The position numbers and the translations under genes are program-made. A stretch of DNA of 64,000 bases, taken from the NCBI GenBank assembly GCA_965226095.1, contig OZ245336.1, positions 124,001 to 188,000 of the forward strand. The letters are read 5' to 3'. Below, piece by piece: positions 45,066 through 53,626 of this stretch. The stretch's first letter is position 1. Every line of letters begins with the position of its first letter. The notes beneath the pieces were generated by a model. The model worked only from the letters and a program-made list of their open reading frames with translations, was not told where the DNA came from and did not search any database. The DNA is from JANQSP01 sp965226095. Its GTDB lineage: Bacteria > Bdellovibrionota > Bdellovibrionia > Bdellovibrionales > UBA1609.

Positions 45066-47237
45066 TCAATGCACAACAGATAACCAAACTGTTTGACAAC
45101 GCTGACCTGGTGAGTTCCCTTGAATCTGATTAAATTTTTCCCGAGCTTCTTTCAATCCATGAGACTGAGCTTTCTTGTACAACTGAACTGCCTTTTCCAT
45201 ATTCTGAGCTACGCCGCGACCTTCTTCATATAGGAGACCCTGTCTATAATAAGCCTCAACATAGCCCTTTTCCATAGCCCTTTCATACCAATCCACTGCT
45301 TCCTTCAGATTCTGAGTAATTCCTCGACCCTCTTCGTACATAATCGCCAAATTAAATGCTGCCTCCGCATTTCCTTTTTCCGCTAATGCCTTGGCCAGCA
45401 GATACTGTGCCTTCAAGAGACGCTCTAAATCCAATTGATACCGCGTGCCTGTTACACCAAGTGAAGCGTAATTCTTATAATAAGTTTGAATGTTAACACT
45501 TTGAAAAATAACCTGTCTAAGCCATTGAACTGCTTTTTCACTACTTTGGGGAGTATTGAATAAACCTTCCAAATAAAGCTGAGCTAATCTGTACTGTGCA
45601 GCTGCCAATCCCAATTGAGCCGCTTTTTCATAATAAGACACGAGTTGTTTTTGTTTCTGATAGTTTTCCAAATGAATCACTTTATTATCCTTATCTTCAA
45701 TGATTCTTTTCTCATAAATTCGAGCTAATCGATACAAAGCTTCTGCAGTCCCTATTAAATAGAGTGGATGAATATTTCTAGATCTTTCAAACCTGTTTGT
45801 CTCATTACTAAGCTCTATAGATTTTTGATACCATTCAATGGCTTTCTCCATATCCTTCTCTACACCGCGACCTTCTTCATGCATAAGACCTAACCAATAT
45901 TCAGCAGTCCCATCCGAACCTCCTGGTATTTTTACAGCTTGTTTGTAAAACATGACAGCCAACACATCTTGCTCACCGAGTAGAGCATAGGACGGATGAA
46001 CAAAGCCAGATCGATATAAATTAGCTAAGGTAGTATAATAATCTGCCATTTGTTCCGGCGACAAACTACTGCGATGAATTGTTCTTTCTAACTTATTACT
46101 GGATATTCTCCCATCATATATTTGCTCTGTATTTAAATCATTGGAATTTACAGTATATAATAAATTCCCCCTTTGATGAGCATCATACATTTCTTGAGAG
46201 TGATAATCCTTTACAAAAATTTGTTTATTCTCTGGTTTTTGACGAGCATTTAAAAAAGCACTGAGAGATGTCCTTCTTATAGAATTAGAATCGACATTAT
46301 TCATATCAATCAGTTCAGAGTTTGTTACCTTCAGAGCTTCCAAAAACCCAGGAGTATGAGAATGTTCACTCATCAAATGCCTTAATCTTGCTTGAGCTTC
46401 ATGTAAATGTATTTCATTATATAGCCTGGCCGCTTTTTTTACATTCTTTTCAATTCCCTTACCTTCTTCATACAAACGAGCCAGTTGATATTTAGCAAAA
46501 GAACTACCATTATCAATAGCTCTTTTATACCAAAAGATGGCTCTCTCTATATTCTGTTCAACCTCTTTGCCCTCTTCATACATGAGACCTATTTCATATT
46601 GAGCCTCAGCAAAATTATTTTCTGCCGCTGTTAAGTACCAATCAAAAGCTTTTTCCCTGTTACGATTAACATTGAATAAACCCACATCATAAATCCTAGC
46701 CAGCTTATACTGTGCTTCTGGAACATTTGATTCTGCTAACTTTGTATACCACTGATAAGCCTTTTTAGAATCAGCAAACTTTTTAAAAGGAGACTTATCA
46801 TCAGTAGTGGCATAGATATCAGCCACTTCTATTTGAGCCTCCAATATACCTGCCCTTGCCGCCTCTAAAAACAAATTAAATGTTTTGTCAACATTACCAC
46901 GCTCAGGAAAATTGTTCTCATACAGCACAGCCAACTTATATTTTGCTTCTGGCAGCCCCCCTTGTGCCGCTATCAAGAACCAACCAAAGGCTTCTTCATG
47001 CGCTTTATTTCTAAAGTATCGATCACCTATAAAATATTCAATTTGATTTTTTTCTTCTAGAGATCGTAAATCATAATCTTCCGGCAAACCTATACTCTCT
47101 GCCGGTATAATAGGATCGATAAATGCATTATGGATCACATCAAAAACTTCACTTTGGCGGGCAGATAAAGATACCTCATCGTTACCGATAACAACAGCAG
47201 AGTAGAAAATAAAAAAAGTTAAAAATGTTATTCTCAT
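45066..47237 (-). CDS. secreted Sel1-repeat protein
   Basis: About 723 aa from the ATG at 47237, which gives a signal peptide (MRITFLTFFIFYSAVVIG/NDE); an in-frame ATG at 47321 would bury it. More than a dozen Sel1/TPR-like units follow (AAQGGLPEAKYKLAVLYENN, AENNFAEAQYEIGLMYEEGKEVEQNIERAIFWYKRAI, YRQGLLYEEGRGVAQNMEKAVQLYKKA). A non-repeat insert lies at about 290-375. Family knowledge: Sel1 arrays are binding scaffolds, common in intracellular and predatory bacteria. Partner unknown; no enzyme domain. Confidence 0.85.
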   Translation of the reverse strand: MRITFLTFFIFYSAVVIGNDEVSLSARQSEVFDVIHNAFIDPIIPAESIGLPEDYDLRSLEEKNQIEYFIGDRYFRNKAHEEAFGWFLIAAQGGLPEAKYKLAVLYENNFPERGNVDKTFNLFLEAARAGILEAQIEVADIYATTDDKSPFKKFADSKKAYQWYTKLAESNVPEAQYKLARIYDVGLFNVNRNREKAFDWYLTAAENNFAEAQYEIGLMYEEGKEVEQNIERAIFWYKRAIDNGSSFAKYQLARLYEEGKGIEKNVKKAARLYNEIHLHEAQARLRHLMSEHSHTPGFLEALKVTNSELIDMNNVDSNSIRRTSLSAFLNARQKPENKQIFVKDYHSQEMYDAHQRGNLLYTVNSNDLNTEQIYDGRISSNKLERTIHRSSLSPEQMADYYTTLANLYRSGFVHPSYALLGEQDVLAVMFYKQAVKIPGGSDGTAEYWLGLMHEEGRGVEKDMEKAIEWYQKSIELSNETNRFERSRNIHPLYLIGTAEALYRLARIYEKRIIEDKDNKVIHLENYQKQKQLVSYYEKAAQLGLAAAQYRLAQLYLEGLFNTPQSSEKAVQWLRQVIFQSVNIQTYYKNYASLGVTGTRYQLDLERLLKAQYLLAKALAEKGNAEAAFNLAIMYEEGRGITQNLKEAVDWYERAMEKGYVEAYYRQGLLYEEGRGVAQNMEKAVQLYKKAQSHGLKEAREKFNQIQGNSPGQRCQTVWLSVVH

Positions 47238-47486
47238 TGACTTATATCCAAAAGTTTTCTGTATATAGTTCCCAATCAGGTTTGAAAGTATGTGTAAGAT
47301 ATTACTATACCTTTCTTTCAAAATAAAAAAAACAAATTATTTATAGCATGAACATTTTACACAAAAAATGTAATTTTTATTCAGATTCTCACAGCCAATT
47401 TAAATTCGATTAAACTCCCTTAAACTTCTTTAATAATCAGGAGCTAAAATATTGACTCCTGATGAGCTTCCACTTAATTATTGACC

Positions 47487-48146
47487 ATGCAATCATTAGC
47501 TGAACTAAAGGATCAAAACCCACTTCTTATCTTACAGCAATGGTTGAAAGAGGCCAGGGACCACTCTGAAGCCAAAGAGCCCACCGCGATGGTGCTTTCC
47601 ACTATTAAATACACATTTGACCCTACTTCTTTTTGCTGGCCCACTTCACGAGTTGTTCTGTTAAAGGAAATACAGCAGGATCAACTGATTTTTTACACTA
47701 ACTACAAAAGTAATAAGGGCAAACATTGTAGCGGTTTGATGATCTATTCATTCATTTTACCTATATATGTAGCTTTAAATTTTTATTGGCCTTATCTTGG
47801 TAAACAAGTGCATGTCATAGGGAAGATAAAAAAAACTTCCAGAGAACAATCTATTACTTACTGGAACAGCCGCTCCCGGGAAAGCCAAATTAGTCAGTAC
47901 ATCTCCAAACAATCTGAAAAACTGGACAGCAGAGAAATATTGGAAAAAAAATGGCAGGAAGCTCAAACACAATTTGCCGGAAAAAAGATCCCCTGTCCTT
48001 CTTACTGGGGAGGTTATGCTGTCACTCCTCACTTTATAGAATTTTGGCAGGAACAACCCCATCGTCTTCATGATCGTCTGCAATTTAAGAGCAAAGGTTT
48101 TTTTAAGAAAACCAACGAATGGATCAGCACTCTGGTTTATCCTTAA
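47487..48146 (+). CDS. pdxH: pyridoxine/pyridoxamine 5'-phosphate oxidase
   Basis: A 219-aa FMN enzyme making pyridoxal phosphate. Matches: EPTAMVLSTI, PTSRVVLLKEI, LIFYTNYKSNKGK (FMN phosphate loop), WNSRSRESQISQYISKQSE (family signature) and WGGYAVTPHFIEFWQEQPHRLHDRLQF. Odd: where relatives have eL..NP.aal.FyW, this protein reads HCSGLMIYSFILPIYVALNFYW, about nine residues longer and hydrophobic; I see no simple frameshift that restores the norm. Start taken at the ATG 47487; a TTG two codons upstream is possible. Confidence 0.9.
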   Translation: MQSLAELKDQNPLLILQQWLKEARDHSEAKEPTAMVLSTIKYTFDPTSFCWPTSRVVLLKEIQQDQLIFYTNYKSNKGKHCSGLMIYSFILPIYVALNFYWPYLGKQVHVIGKIKKTSREQSITYWNSRSRESQISQYISKQSEKLDSREILEKKWQEAQTQFAGKKIPCPSYWGGYAVTPHFIEFWQEQPHRLHDRLQFKSKGFFKKTNEWISTLVYP

Positions 48147-48171
48147 TAAGATAGTCATTCTGAGGAAGTTA

Positions 48172-48198
48172 GTCATTCCTGCGAAGGCAGGAATCCAG
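48172..48198. repeat. REP-like palindromic unit
   Basis: GTCATTCCTGCGAAGGCAGG followed by AATCCAG, the same family as the inverted pair at 33996-34072. A partial unit (GTCATTCTGAGGAAG) precedes it at about 48154. Lies between convergent pdxH and the sigma-54 activator gene. Confidence 0.75.
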
Positions 48199-48263
48199 TC
48201 AACTAGATGACGACTTAAGCAGAACAGGGAGAAATAAAAATCTCTCCCTTAAACTGCTATAGA

Positions 48264-49286
48264 TTATGCCTCTACTTCTGCCATCATTTGCTGTGAAGGG
48301 GGATGAACAGCAAATTTATCGAAAACACCATACTCATGCAAACGATTATAAAGTGTTTTCACTGTAATCCCTAAAGACTTGGCGGCTTCTCTTTTAGAAC
48401 GAGAGGATTCCAAAGCACTTAAAATATACATCTTATTGACTTCTGCCAAAGTAATCCCTGGAGTATAAGGCACTTTGGATTTTTGCTGGCTCGGCAATAA
48501 TTCATCCGGTAAATGTTCTTTCTTAATAACATTACCAGTATTTAAAATAATTAGTCTTTCACAAAGATTTTTAAGTTCCCGAACATTACCAGGCCATGTG
48601 TGCTTCATTAAAATATCCAACACCTCTTTTTCCAGCTCCACTGTTTTATTTAAAAAGTGTTTTAATAAAACAGGAATATCATCCACTCTTTCTGATAAAG
48701 AAGGAATAGTGAAGGCAATGGTATTAATACGATAGAGTAAGTCTTCTCTGAATCGACCTTTTAAGACCTCTTGAGATAAATCCTTACTGGTGCAACAGAG
48801 CACTCTTACATCTAACTGAAGAGCTTGTTTTGCGCCTACTCTGTAAACTTCATTGTTTTCCAAAAATCTCAAAATTTTAACCTGCGCTTTAAGACTTAAA
48901 TCGCTAATTTCATCCAGAACCAGAGTTCCTTCATCAGCGGCTTCCAATAATCCTATTTTTTGTCGATCCGCGCCGGTAAAAGCTCCTTTTTCATGACCGA
49001 ATAATTCACTTTCAATAATATTCTCATTCAAACAACTACAATTAATTACAATAAAAGGTTGGTCTTTTCTGTAACTTCCATTGTGAATTCTTTTGGCAAC
49101 CATTTCCTTACCGGTACCGCTCTTTCCCGTAATCAATACTGAAGAATCGGTAGAAATCACTTTATCCACTAATGTAAGAACTTTTTTCATAGCCTCAGAG
49201 GAGTAAACTATTTTATTCTCTGAATCTAAGCTTTTAATTTGTCCCATCGGAGTGTTACCCTGACCTTTATTTAAATATGGAATCAT
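48264..49286 (-). CDS. sigma-54-dependent transcriptional activator without receiver domain
   Basis: A 340-aa protein. AAA+ core about 25-260: Walker A GKSGTGKE (53-60), the sigma-54 contact loop GAFTGA, Walker B GTLVLDEI, and the arginine region GRFREDLLYRI. A Fis-type helix-turn-helix closes it (SKREAAKSLGITVKTLYNRL). There is no N-terminal receiver, PAS or GAF domain, only ~24 residues, so activity must be set by expression, a partner, or the small N-terminus. AAGGAG precedes the ATG. Target genes unknown. Confidence 0.95.
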   Translation of the reverse strand: MIPYLNKGQGNTPMGQIKSLDSENKIVYSSEAMKKVLTLVDKVISTDSSVLITGKSGTGKEMVAKRIHNGSYRKDQPFIVINCSCLNENIIESELFGHEKGAFTGADRQKIGLLEAADEGTLVLDEISDLSLKAQVKILRFLENNEVYRVGAKQALQLDVRVLCCTSKDLSQEVLKGRFREDLLYRINTIAFTIPSLSERVDDIPVLLKHFLNKTVELEKEVLDILMKHTWPGNVRELKNLCERLIILNTGNVIKKEHLPDELLPSQQKSKVPYTPGITLAEVNKMYILSALESSRSKREAAKSLGITVKTLYNRLHEYGVFDKFAVHPPSQQMMAEVEA

Positions 49287-49409
49287 TTACTTTTTCTCCT
49301 TCCTTGGTTTTATGCAAAGTGTCTCATAATAAGACAGTGCATTATACTTACCAAAGTCCTGAAATTTTTTCAATAGCAATATGTAAATTTTTTATAGAAA
49401 AGTGTAAAA

Positions 49410-50375
49410 ATGACTAAATATAAAATTTTCACTATTTGTCTAAAAATTAGACAATATACTTATAAGTATTTAAAATATCTAGAATTTATTAAGATAGCTT
49501 CACCAAATACAATAAAATCTTACTGTATAGATTTAAAACAGTTGTTACTTTTTTTCACACCCCAAATAGAGTCTTTTTTATCCAAAGAGCAAATAAAAAT
49601 GTTCATGGATCTGTCTCAAAATAAGTGCACTCATCTGCCTAATTCCTATTCAGTAAAACTAAAAGAAGTGCAGGATATTTTAGAAAAGGCCGTAAATAAC
49701 AGTCTTAAGCAATGGTCTCATTTATCACCAGCTTCCCGTAATCGAAAATACGCTTGTGTAAAAGGCTTTCTCAAATGGCTCTTCATAAAAGGCTATATCA
49801 AAACTGACCTTCAAAGTAGAGTAAAACTGCCGAAAATACCCTCCCGCCTGCCTCATTATTTATCTGTAGATGAAGCCTTACACCTTATTAAAACCCTACA
49901 AAAAGAAGCACAAGATACAGAAGATCTGCTCCTCATCTTACTATTGTATGGAGCAGGCTTAAGAGTTAGTGAAGCTTGTGGTTTATCATGGAGCCAAATA
50001 GATTTAGAAAAAGGGATTTTACGAATCAAAGGAAAAGGAAATAAAGAACGATTAGCAGTGACACCTGAACTGGTTTTAAAATTACTTAAAAAACAAAAAA
50101 AACAAAAAGGTCCATTATTTGAAAAAAATGCTTCAACTCGTAGAGCTTTTGATCGAGTCCGTTATTGGGGCCAAAAAGCCGGCTTGAATAAACCCTTAAG
50201 TCCTCATATTTTGAGACACAGTTTTGCCACTCATCTACTCACCAGTGGCTCAGACTTACGTACTTTACAGGAACTTTTGGGACATAAATCATTGTCCTCC
50301 ACTCAAAAATACACCCACCTTAGTTTATCTCACCTTACTCGCGTTTTGGAAGCCCATCATCCACTTAAAGATTAA
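49410..50375 (+). CDS. xerC: XerC/XerD-type tyrosine recombinase
   Basis: A 321-aa recombinase with all catalytic residues: Arg185 (GAGLRVSEACGLSW), Lys209 (IKGKGNKER), His266 and Arg269 (SPHILRHSFATHLL), His292 (LLGHKSLSS) and Tyr301 (STQKYTHLS). The N-terminal SAM-like core-binding domain is present. Inferred role: chromosome dimer resolution at dif. XerC versus XerD cannot be settled. It is about 20 aa longer at the N-terminus than usual and could start later. The stop overlaps the convergent serA stop by four bases. Confidence 0.92.
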   Translation: MTKYKIFTICLKIRQYTYKYLKYLEFIKIASPNTIKSYCIDLKQLLLFFTPQIESFLSKEQIKMFMDLSQNKCTHLPNSYSVKLKEVQDILEKAVNNSLKQWSHLSPASRNRKYACVKGFLKWLFIKGYIKTDLQSRVKLPKIPSRLPHYLSVDEALHLIKTLQKEAQDTEDLLLILLLYGAGLRVSEACGLSWSQIDLEKGILRIKGKGNKERLAVTPELVLKLLKKQKKQKGPLFEKNASTRRAFDRVRYWGQKAGLNKPLSPHILRHSFATHLLTSGSDLRTLQELLGHKSLSSTQKYTHLSLSHLTRVLEAHHPLKD

Positions 50376-51586
50376 GAGGCCCTAGGAAGAATGTAGGTTC
50401 TAAGCGAAGTTTCTAAAGCATCCACTTCACGACATAAGTTATTGATGTGTGCTTTTTCTACATCCATGATGAGGTAGCCAATCTGTGTATTGGTGGCTAA
50501 ATGTTGACCGCTAATATTAATTTTTAAACGAGACACCAAACCATTGATATCAGCTAAAACCCCAGGGACATTTTTATGAATATTAATTAATCTCTGACAC
50601 TGATCTAAGTGATTCAATTCAGGAGGATTGAGAACAGGAAAATTAACAGCTCCTTCTGTAATCCCTTGAAACAAATATTTTTTTAAAACAGAAGCCACTT
50701 GTCGGGCAATATTTTCTTGAGCTTCTTCTGTACTACCAGCGATATGAGGAGTAAGAATAACTTGATTCATTCCCTGAAGTTCACAACTAAAATCGCTTTG
50801 TTTTTGCTCCGGCTCTTCCGGATACACATCCAAAGCCAAACCAGATAAGTGATTTTCCTGTAAAGCTCGTTTGGCATCTTTGATATTCAATACAGAACCA
50901 CGGCTGGTGTTAATCAAAAAACCACCTTTACGAAGTTGTTTGATTTGTTCATAGGCAATCATATTTTTTGTCAAAGGAGTGTCCGGCACATGTAAAGTGA
51001 TGAAATCAGATACAGATAATAATTCCTCTAAAGTCTTTATTGAATGTGCATTTCCAATGGGAAGAGTTTCGATAATATCAAAGTACCGCACCTTCATACC
51101 CATAGCCTCTGCTAAAATACCCGTTTGTGTTCCGATATGCCCATAACCAATAATACCCAGTGTTTTGCCTCGAATCTCTCGACTGCCTGAAGTGGTTTTC
51201 TGCCATTTTCTATCATGCATCAATTGATTAAATACATAGGTCTGCCGCGATAAACTAATAATATGCGAGATAACCAGCTCAGCAACCGAGCGAGTATTAC
51301 CATAGGGAGCATTAAACACTGGTATCCCCAACAAACAAGCTGTTATCAGATCCACCTGATCCGTACCAATGCAAAAAGTGCCAATAACTCTTAGATCAGA
51401 GCGATGAGCCTCTAAAAATTTTTTTGGAATCTGTGTACGAGAACGAATCCCCAAACCAACATAGCCCTTTTTTTGTAACAGCTCCTCATAACTGAGAGCG
51501 GATTTCATTTGATCCACCTTTAAGCCTGCCTGCTGAAGCTGATTTTGAGCAACAGAATGTACACCTTCCACAAGTAAAAAATTCAT
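50372..51586 (-). CDS. serA: D-3-phosphoglycerate dehydrogenase with ACT domain
   Basis: A 404-aa enzyme, first step of serine synthesis. NAD-binding GIIGYGHIGTQTG (Rossmann), INTSRGSVLN with catalytic Arg, DVYPEEP with Glu, and LTPHIAGSTEEAQ with catalytic His. The C-terminal ~75 residues are an ACT domain (NVPGVLADINGLVSRLKINISGQ), the usual serine-feedback site, as in the E. coli-type enzyme. Monocistronic; divergent from nhaA. Confidence 0.95.
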   Translation of the reverse strand: MNFLLVEGVHSVAQNQLQQAGLKVDQMKSALSYEELLQKKGYVGLGIRSRTQIPKKFLEAHRSDLRVIGTFCIGTDQVDLITACLLGIPVFNAPYGNTRSVAELVISHIISLSRQTYVFNQLMHDRKWQKTTSGSREIRGKTLGIIGYGHIGTQTGILAEAMGMKVRYFDIIETLPIGNAHSIKTLEELLSVSDFITLHVPDTPLTKNMIAYEQIKQLRKGGFLINTSRGSVLNIKDAKRALQENHLSGLALDVYPEEPEQKQSDFSCELQGMNQVILTPHIAGSTEEAQENIARQVASVLKKYLFQGITEGAVNFPVLNPPELNHLDQCQRLINIHKNVPGVLADINGLVSRLKINISGQHLATNTQIGYLIMDVEKAHINNLCREVDALETSLRTYILPRAS

Positions 51587-51676
51587 AACACCTGTTTTAA
51601 AACCAAATCAGGGAATTCTCAAGACAAACATGATTATTTATTGACCAGCATTGTTTTTTTTAGTGTGAATAGTTTA

Positions 51677-52996
51677 ATGATTAAAAAAATATTTATTCCT
51701 TTTGAAAAATTTTTCAATCAGGAAGCAAGCGCCGGACTGTTTCTGCTTTTATCCGCCGGACTGGCTTTGATATGGGCCAACTCCTCCTGGTCGGATATCT
51801 ATGAATCCATTTTACACTACCCTTTAGGCATTCAATGGGGGGATATATTCTTTGTCTTCTCTCTTCATCATTGGGTGAATGATGCACTAATGGCCATCTT
51901 CTTTTTTGTCGTGGGGTTGGAGATAAAAAGAGAATTAAACATCGGAGAGCTTTCCACACCAAAGAAAGCAGCTTTTCCTATTTTTGCCGCTTTAGGAGGG
52001 ATGCTGGTACCTGCATTATTTTATCTCATCTTCAATTTAGGAAACAGCAACACCTACATGGGCTGGGGAATTCCTATGGCCACAGATATTGCTTTTGCCG
52101 TAGGAATATTAAGTTTATTATCCAAAAGAGTTCCTTTTTCCTTAAAGATTTTTTTACTGGCTTTAGCTATTATAGATGATCTGGGAGCAGTATTGGTCAT
52201 TGCTTTTTTCTATTCTCAGGAAATTATAGGTCAATTTTTAGCTTACGCCGGATTAACTGTTTTTATTATTTTTTGTGTTAGAAGAATAGGGTTACAAAAT
52301 CGATTCATTTATTTATTCCTGGGTATCTGTCTTTGGTTATTCGTACTAAAAAGTGGAGTCCATGCTACAGTAGCTGGAGTGATTATGGGATTTATGTTTC
52401 CTGCTCGTCGAATTCCCAATAAAGAGCAAATTCTGACAAACATACAGGAACAACTACAGCAACAAAAACAAATGGGTCTTTCTTATAAAAGTACAAGGCA
52501 AATCATCACTTCAGCCCACGCCTTACATTCACCCACACAGCATTTGATTGAGAAACTTCATCCTTACGTCACATGGTTAATTATGCCGGTGTTTGCTTTT
52601 TTTAACGCCGGAATACAGTTTAAATCTGGCTTTTCTTTTTCTGAATTTCTTTCTCATCCGGTCTCTTTAGGTGTGATGCTTGGACTTTTTATTGGAAAAC
52701 CTTTAGGTATTGTATTATTTTCTTTTCTGGCATTGCGTTTAAAGCTGGCAGTTTGGCCCTCTGATTTTAGTTGGTCAAAACTCACTGGTATTGGTTTTCT
52801 AGCAGGCATTGGTTTTACAATGGCTTTATTTATTTCCCATTTAAGTTTTGGTTTACAACCTGAACTAAATGTTTATTCTAAATTAGGTATTCTATTGGCT
52901 TCCGGTTTAGCCATGATAACCGGACTTTTATTTCTCCTTTTTTCCACTCGCACTCCAGATGAAAATAACAATTCCACTGCAAATCAACAAAAATAA
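51677..52996 (+). CDS. nhaA: Na+/H+ antiporter NhaA
   Basis: A 439-aa inner-membrane antiporter. Start taken at the ATG 51677 (MIKKIFIPFEKFFNQEASAGLFLLL), the usual NhaA beginning; an in-frame TTG 36 bases upstream has no better support. It has FFFVVGLEIKRELNIGEL, GMLVPALFYLIFN, the ion-binding pair region MATDIAFAVGILSLL and ALAIIDDLGAVLVIAFFY (Asp-Asp), and GIGFTMALFISHLSF. It exports Na+ using the proton gradient and aids pH homeostasis. The inserted loop IQEQLQQQKQMG between helices is hydrophilic. Confidence 0.95.
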   Translation: MIKKIFIPFEKFFNQEASAGLFLLLSAGLALIWANSSWSDIYESILHYPLGIQWGDIFFVFSLHHWVNDALMAIFFFVVGLEIKRELNIGELSTPKKAAFPIFAALGGMLVPALFYLIFNLGNSNTYMGWGIPMATDIAFAVGILSLLSKRVPFSLKIFLLALAIIDDLGAVLVIAFFYSQEIIGQFLAYAGLTVFIIFCVRRIGLQNRFIYLFLGICLWLFVLKSGVHATVAGVIMGFMFPARRIPNKEQILTNIQEQLQQQKQMGLSYKSTRQIITSAHALHSPTQHLIEKLHPYVTWLIMPVFAFFNAGIQFKSGFSFSEFLSHPVSLGVMLGLFIGKPLGIVLFSFLALRLKLAVWPSDFSWSKLTGIGFLAGIGFTMALFISHLSFGLQPELNVYSKLGILLASGLAMITGLLFLLFSTRTPDENNNSTANQQK

Positions 52997-53025
52997 TGTT
53001 TTTATGCATAAGAAAAGAGTGAACA

Positions 53026-53054
53026 TTGCTCCTTTTCTATTTATTTTGTATTTT
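53026..53054 (+). promoter_or_regulatory. putative sigma-70 promoter of the tRNA-Arg gene
   Basis: TTGCTC, a 17-base spacer, then TATTTT, ending eight bases before the tRNA 5' end. Confidence 0.45.
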
Positions 53055-53062
53055 CAAACTAA

Positions 53063-53136
53063 GGTGGCGTAGCTCAGCTGGATAGAGCAACAGCCTTCTA
53101 AGCTGTAGGTCGTAGGTTCGAATCCTACCGCCATCA
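53063..53136 (+). tRNA. tRNA-Arg (anticodon TCT)
   Basis: A 74-nt cloverleaf: acceptor GGTGGCG / CGCCATC (one G-U pair), D arm GCTC...GAGC, anticodon stem ACAGC / GCTGT around loop CTTCTAA (anticodon TCT, reading AGA/AGG), T arm GTAGG TTCGAAT CCTAC, discriminator A. CCA is not encoded. Two further partial copies of its 3' end follow within 210 bp. Confidence 0.96.
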
Positions 53137-53344
53137 TTTTTTAAATGACTATTTATAGTTATTTAAAAAATGATAGGATAGGATTCGAAGCGAAGGAATG
53201 TGCCTGCACTGTATGCGACCAAAGGAAGCATACAGTGCAGGACAGAAAATCAGGACGATTTTCTGAATGACTGAGGGGGGCCTGCGCAATGAGTGAGCTG
53301 GATGCGAACGAGTGTAGTAGGCGAATCCTACCGCCATCATTTTT
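53119..53344. mobile_element. ~203-bp palindromic element bounded by tRNA-Arg 3'-end repeats
   Basis: The last 18 tRNA bases plus the following T-run (53119-53141) recur exactly at 53322-53344 (23 bases) in direct orientation. A third, inverted and slightly diverged copy is at 53161-53189. The segment between holds a hairpin with perfect 14-bp arms (53203-53216 and 53228-53241). There is no open frame of coding quality. The layout resembles att-site duplication by a small non-autonomous element at a tRNA gene; no integrase gene adjoins it. Confidence 0.65.
53203..53241. repeat. hairpin with perfect 14-bp arms inside the tRNA-linked element
   Basis: Arms CCTGCACTGTATGC and GCATACAGTGCAGG with an 11-base loop. 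Confidence 0.9.
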
Positions 53345-53367
53345 CTTGGACATAACTTGATGTATTA

Positions 53368-53440
53368 GTTAGGTTGAAGACTTCAGACTTTTTGAGACGC
53401 TTCGCTTGGACTCGGCAAAGCCTGAAGTCTTCAACCTAAC
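53368..53440. repeat. large hairpin with perfect 19-bp arms
   Basis: GTTAGGTTGAAGACTTCAG (53368-53386) is the exact reverse complement of 53422-53440. The 35-base loop contains GACGCTTCGCTTGGAC, part of the dispersed repeat also found at 53468-53495 and inverted at 35992-36019. Confidence 0.9.
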
Positions 53441-53467
53441 AACTTCTCAAGGACCTACGAATATATA

Positions 53468-53495
53468 CAGCTTGCTCGGGACGCTTCGCTTGGAC
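53468..53495 (-). repeat. short dispersed repeat, inverted copy of 35992-36019
   Basis: CAGCTTGCTCGGGACGCTTC and flanks match the reverse complement of the copy upstream of the protease/Sel1 gene with two mismatches in 28 bases. The remainder of 53345-53626 holds no gene I can support. Confidence 0.75.
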
Positions 53496-53626
53496 CCCTG
53501 AAAAGCCCCCAGGTGGCTTTCAAGTTTTATTCAAGTTACATAGACTTTTCAAACAAGGACCGGCGAAATTAAACATTTTTTTAGACGATTTTCTGAATGA
53601 CTGAAAAGCTTTAGTTCACCACTGAC

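Larger units (their letters stand above)
53254..53604 (+). repeat. 21-bp direct repeat pair flanking the palindromic region
   Basis: The 21 bases starting GACGATTTTCTGAATGACTG are identical at 53254-53274 and 53584-53604, one copy inside the tRNA-linked element and one just before the stop of the repeat-protein gene. Confidence 0.85.

Noticed and set aside
49287..49409. A possible sigma-54 promoter upstream of the sigma-54 activator gene.
   Set aside because: A GACAC and a TTGC are present but not at the required GG-N10-GC spacing.
53149..53353. Two minus-strand frames of about 63 codons over the tRNA-linked palindromes.
   Set aside because: Their sequence follows from hairpin and tRNA-derived repeats; no start signals and no coding character.
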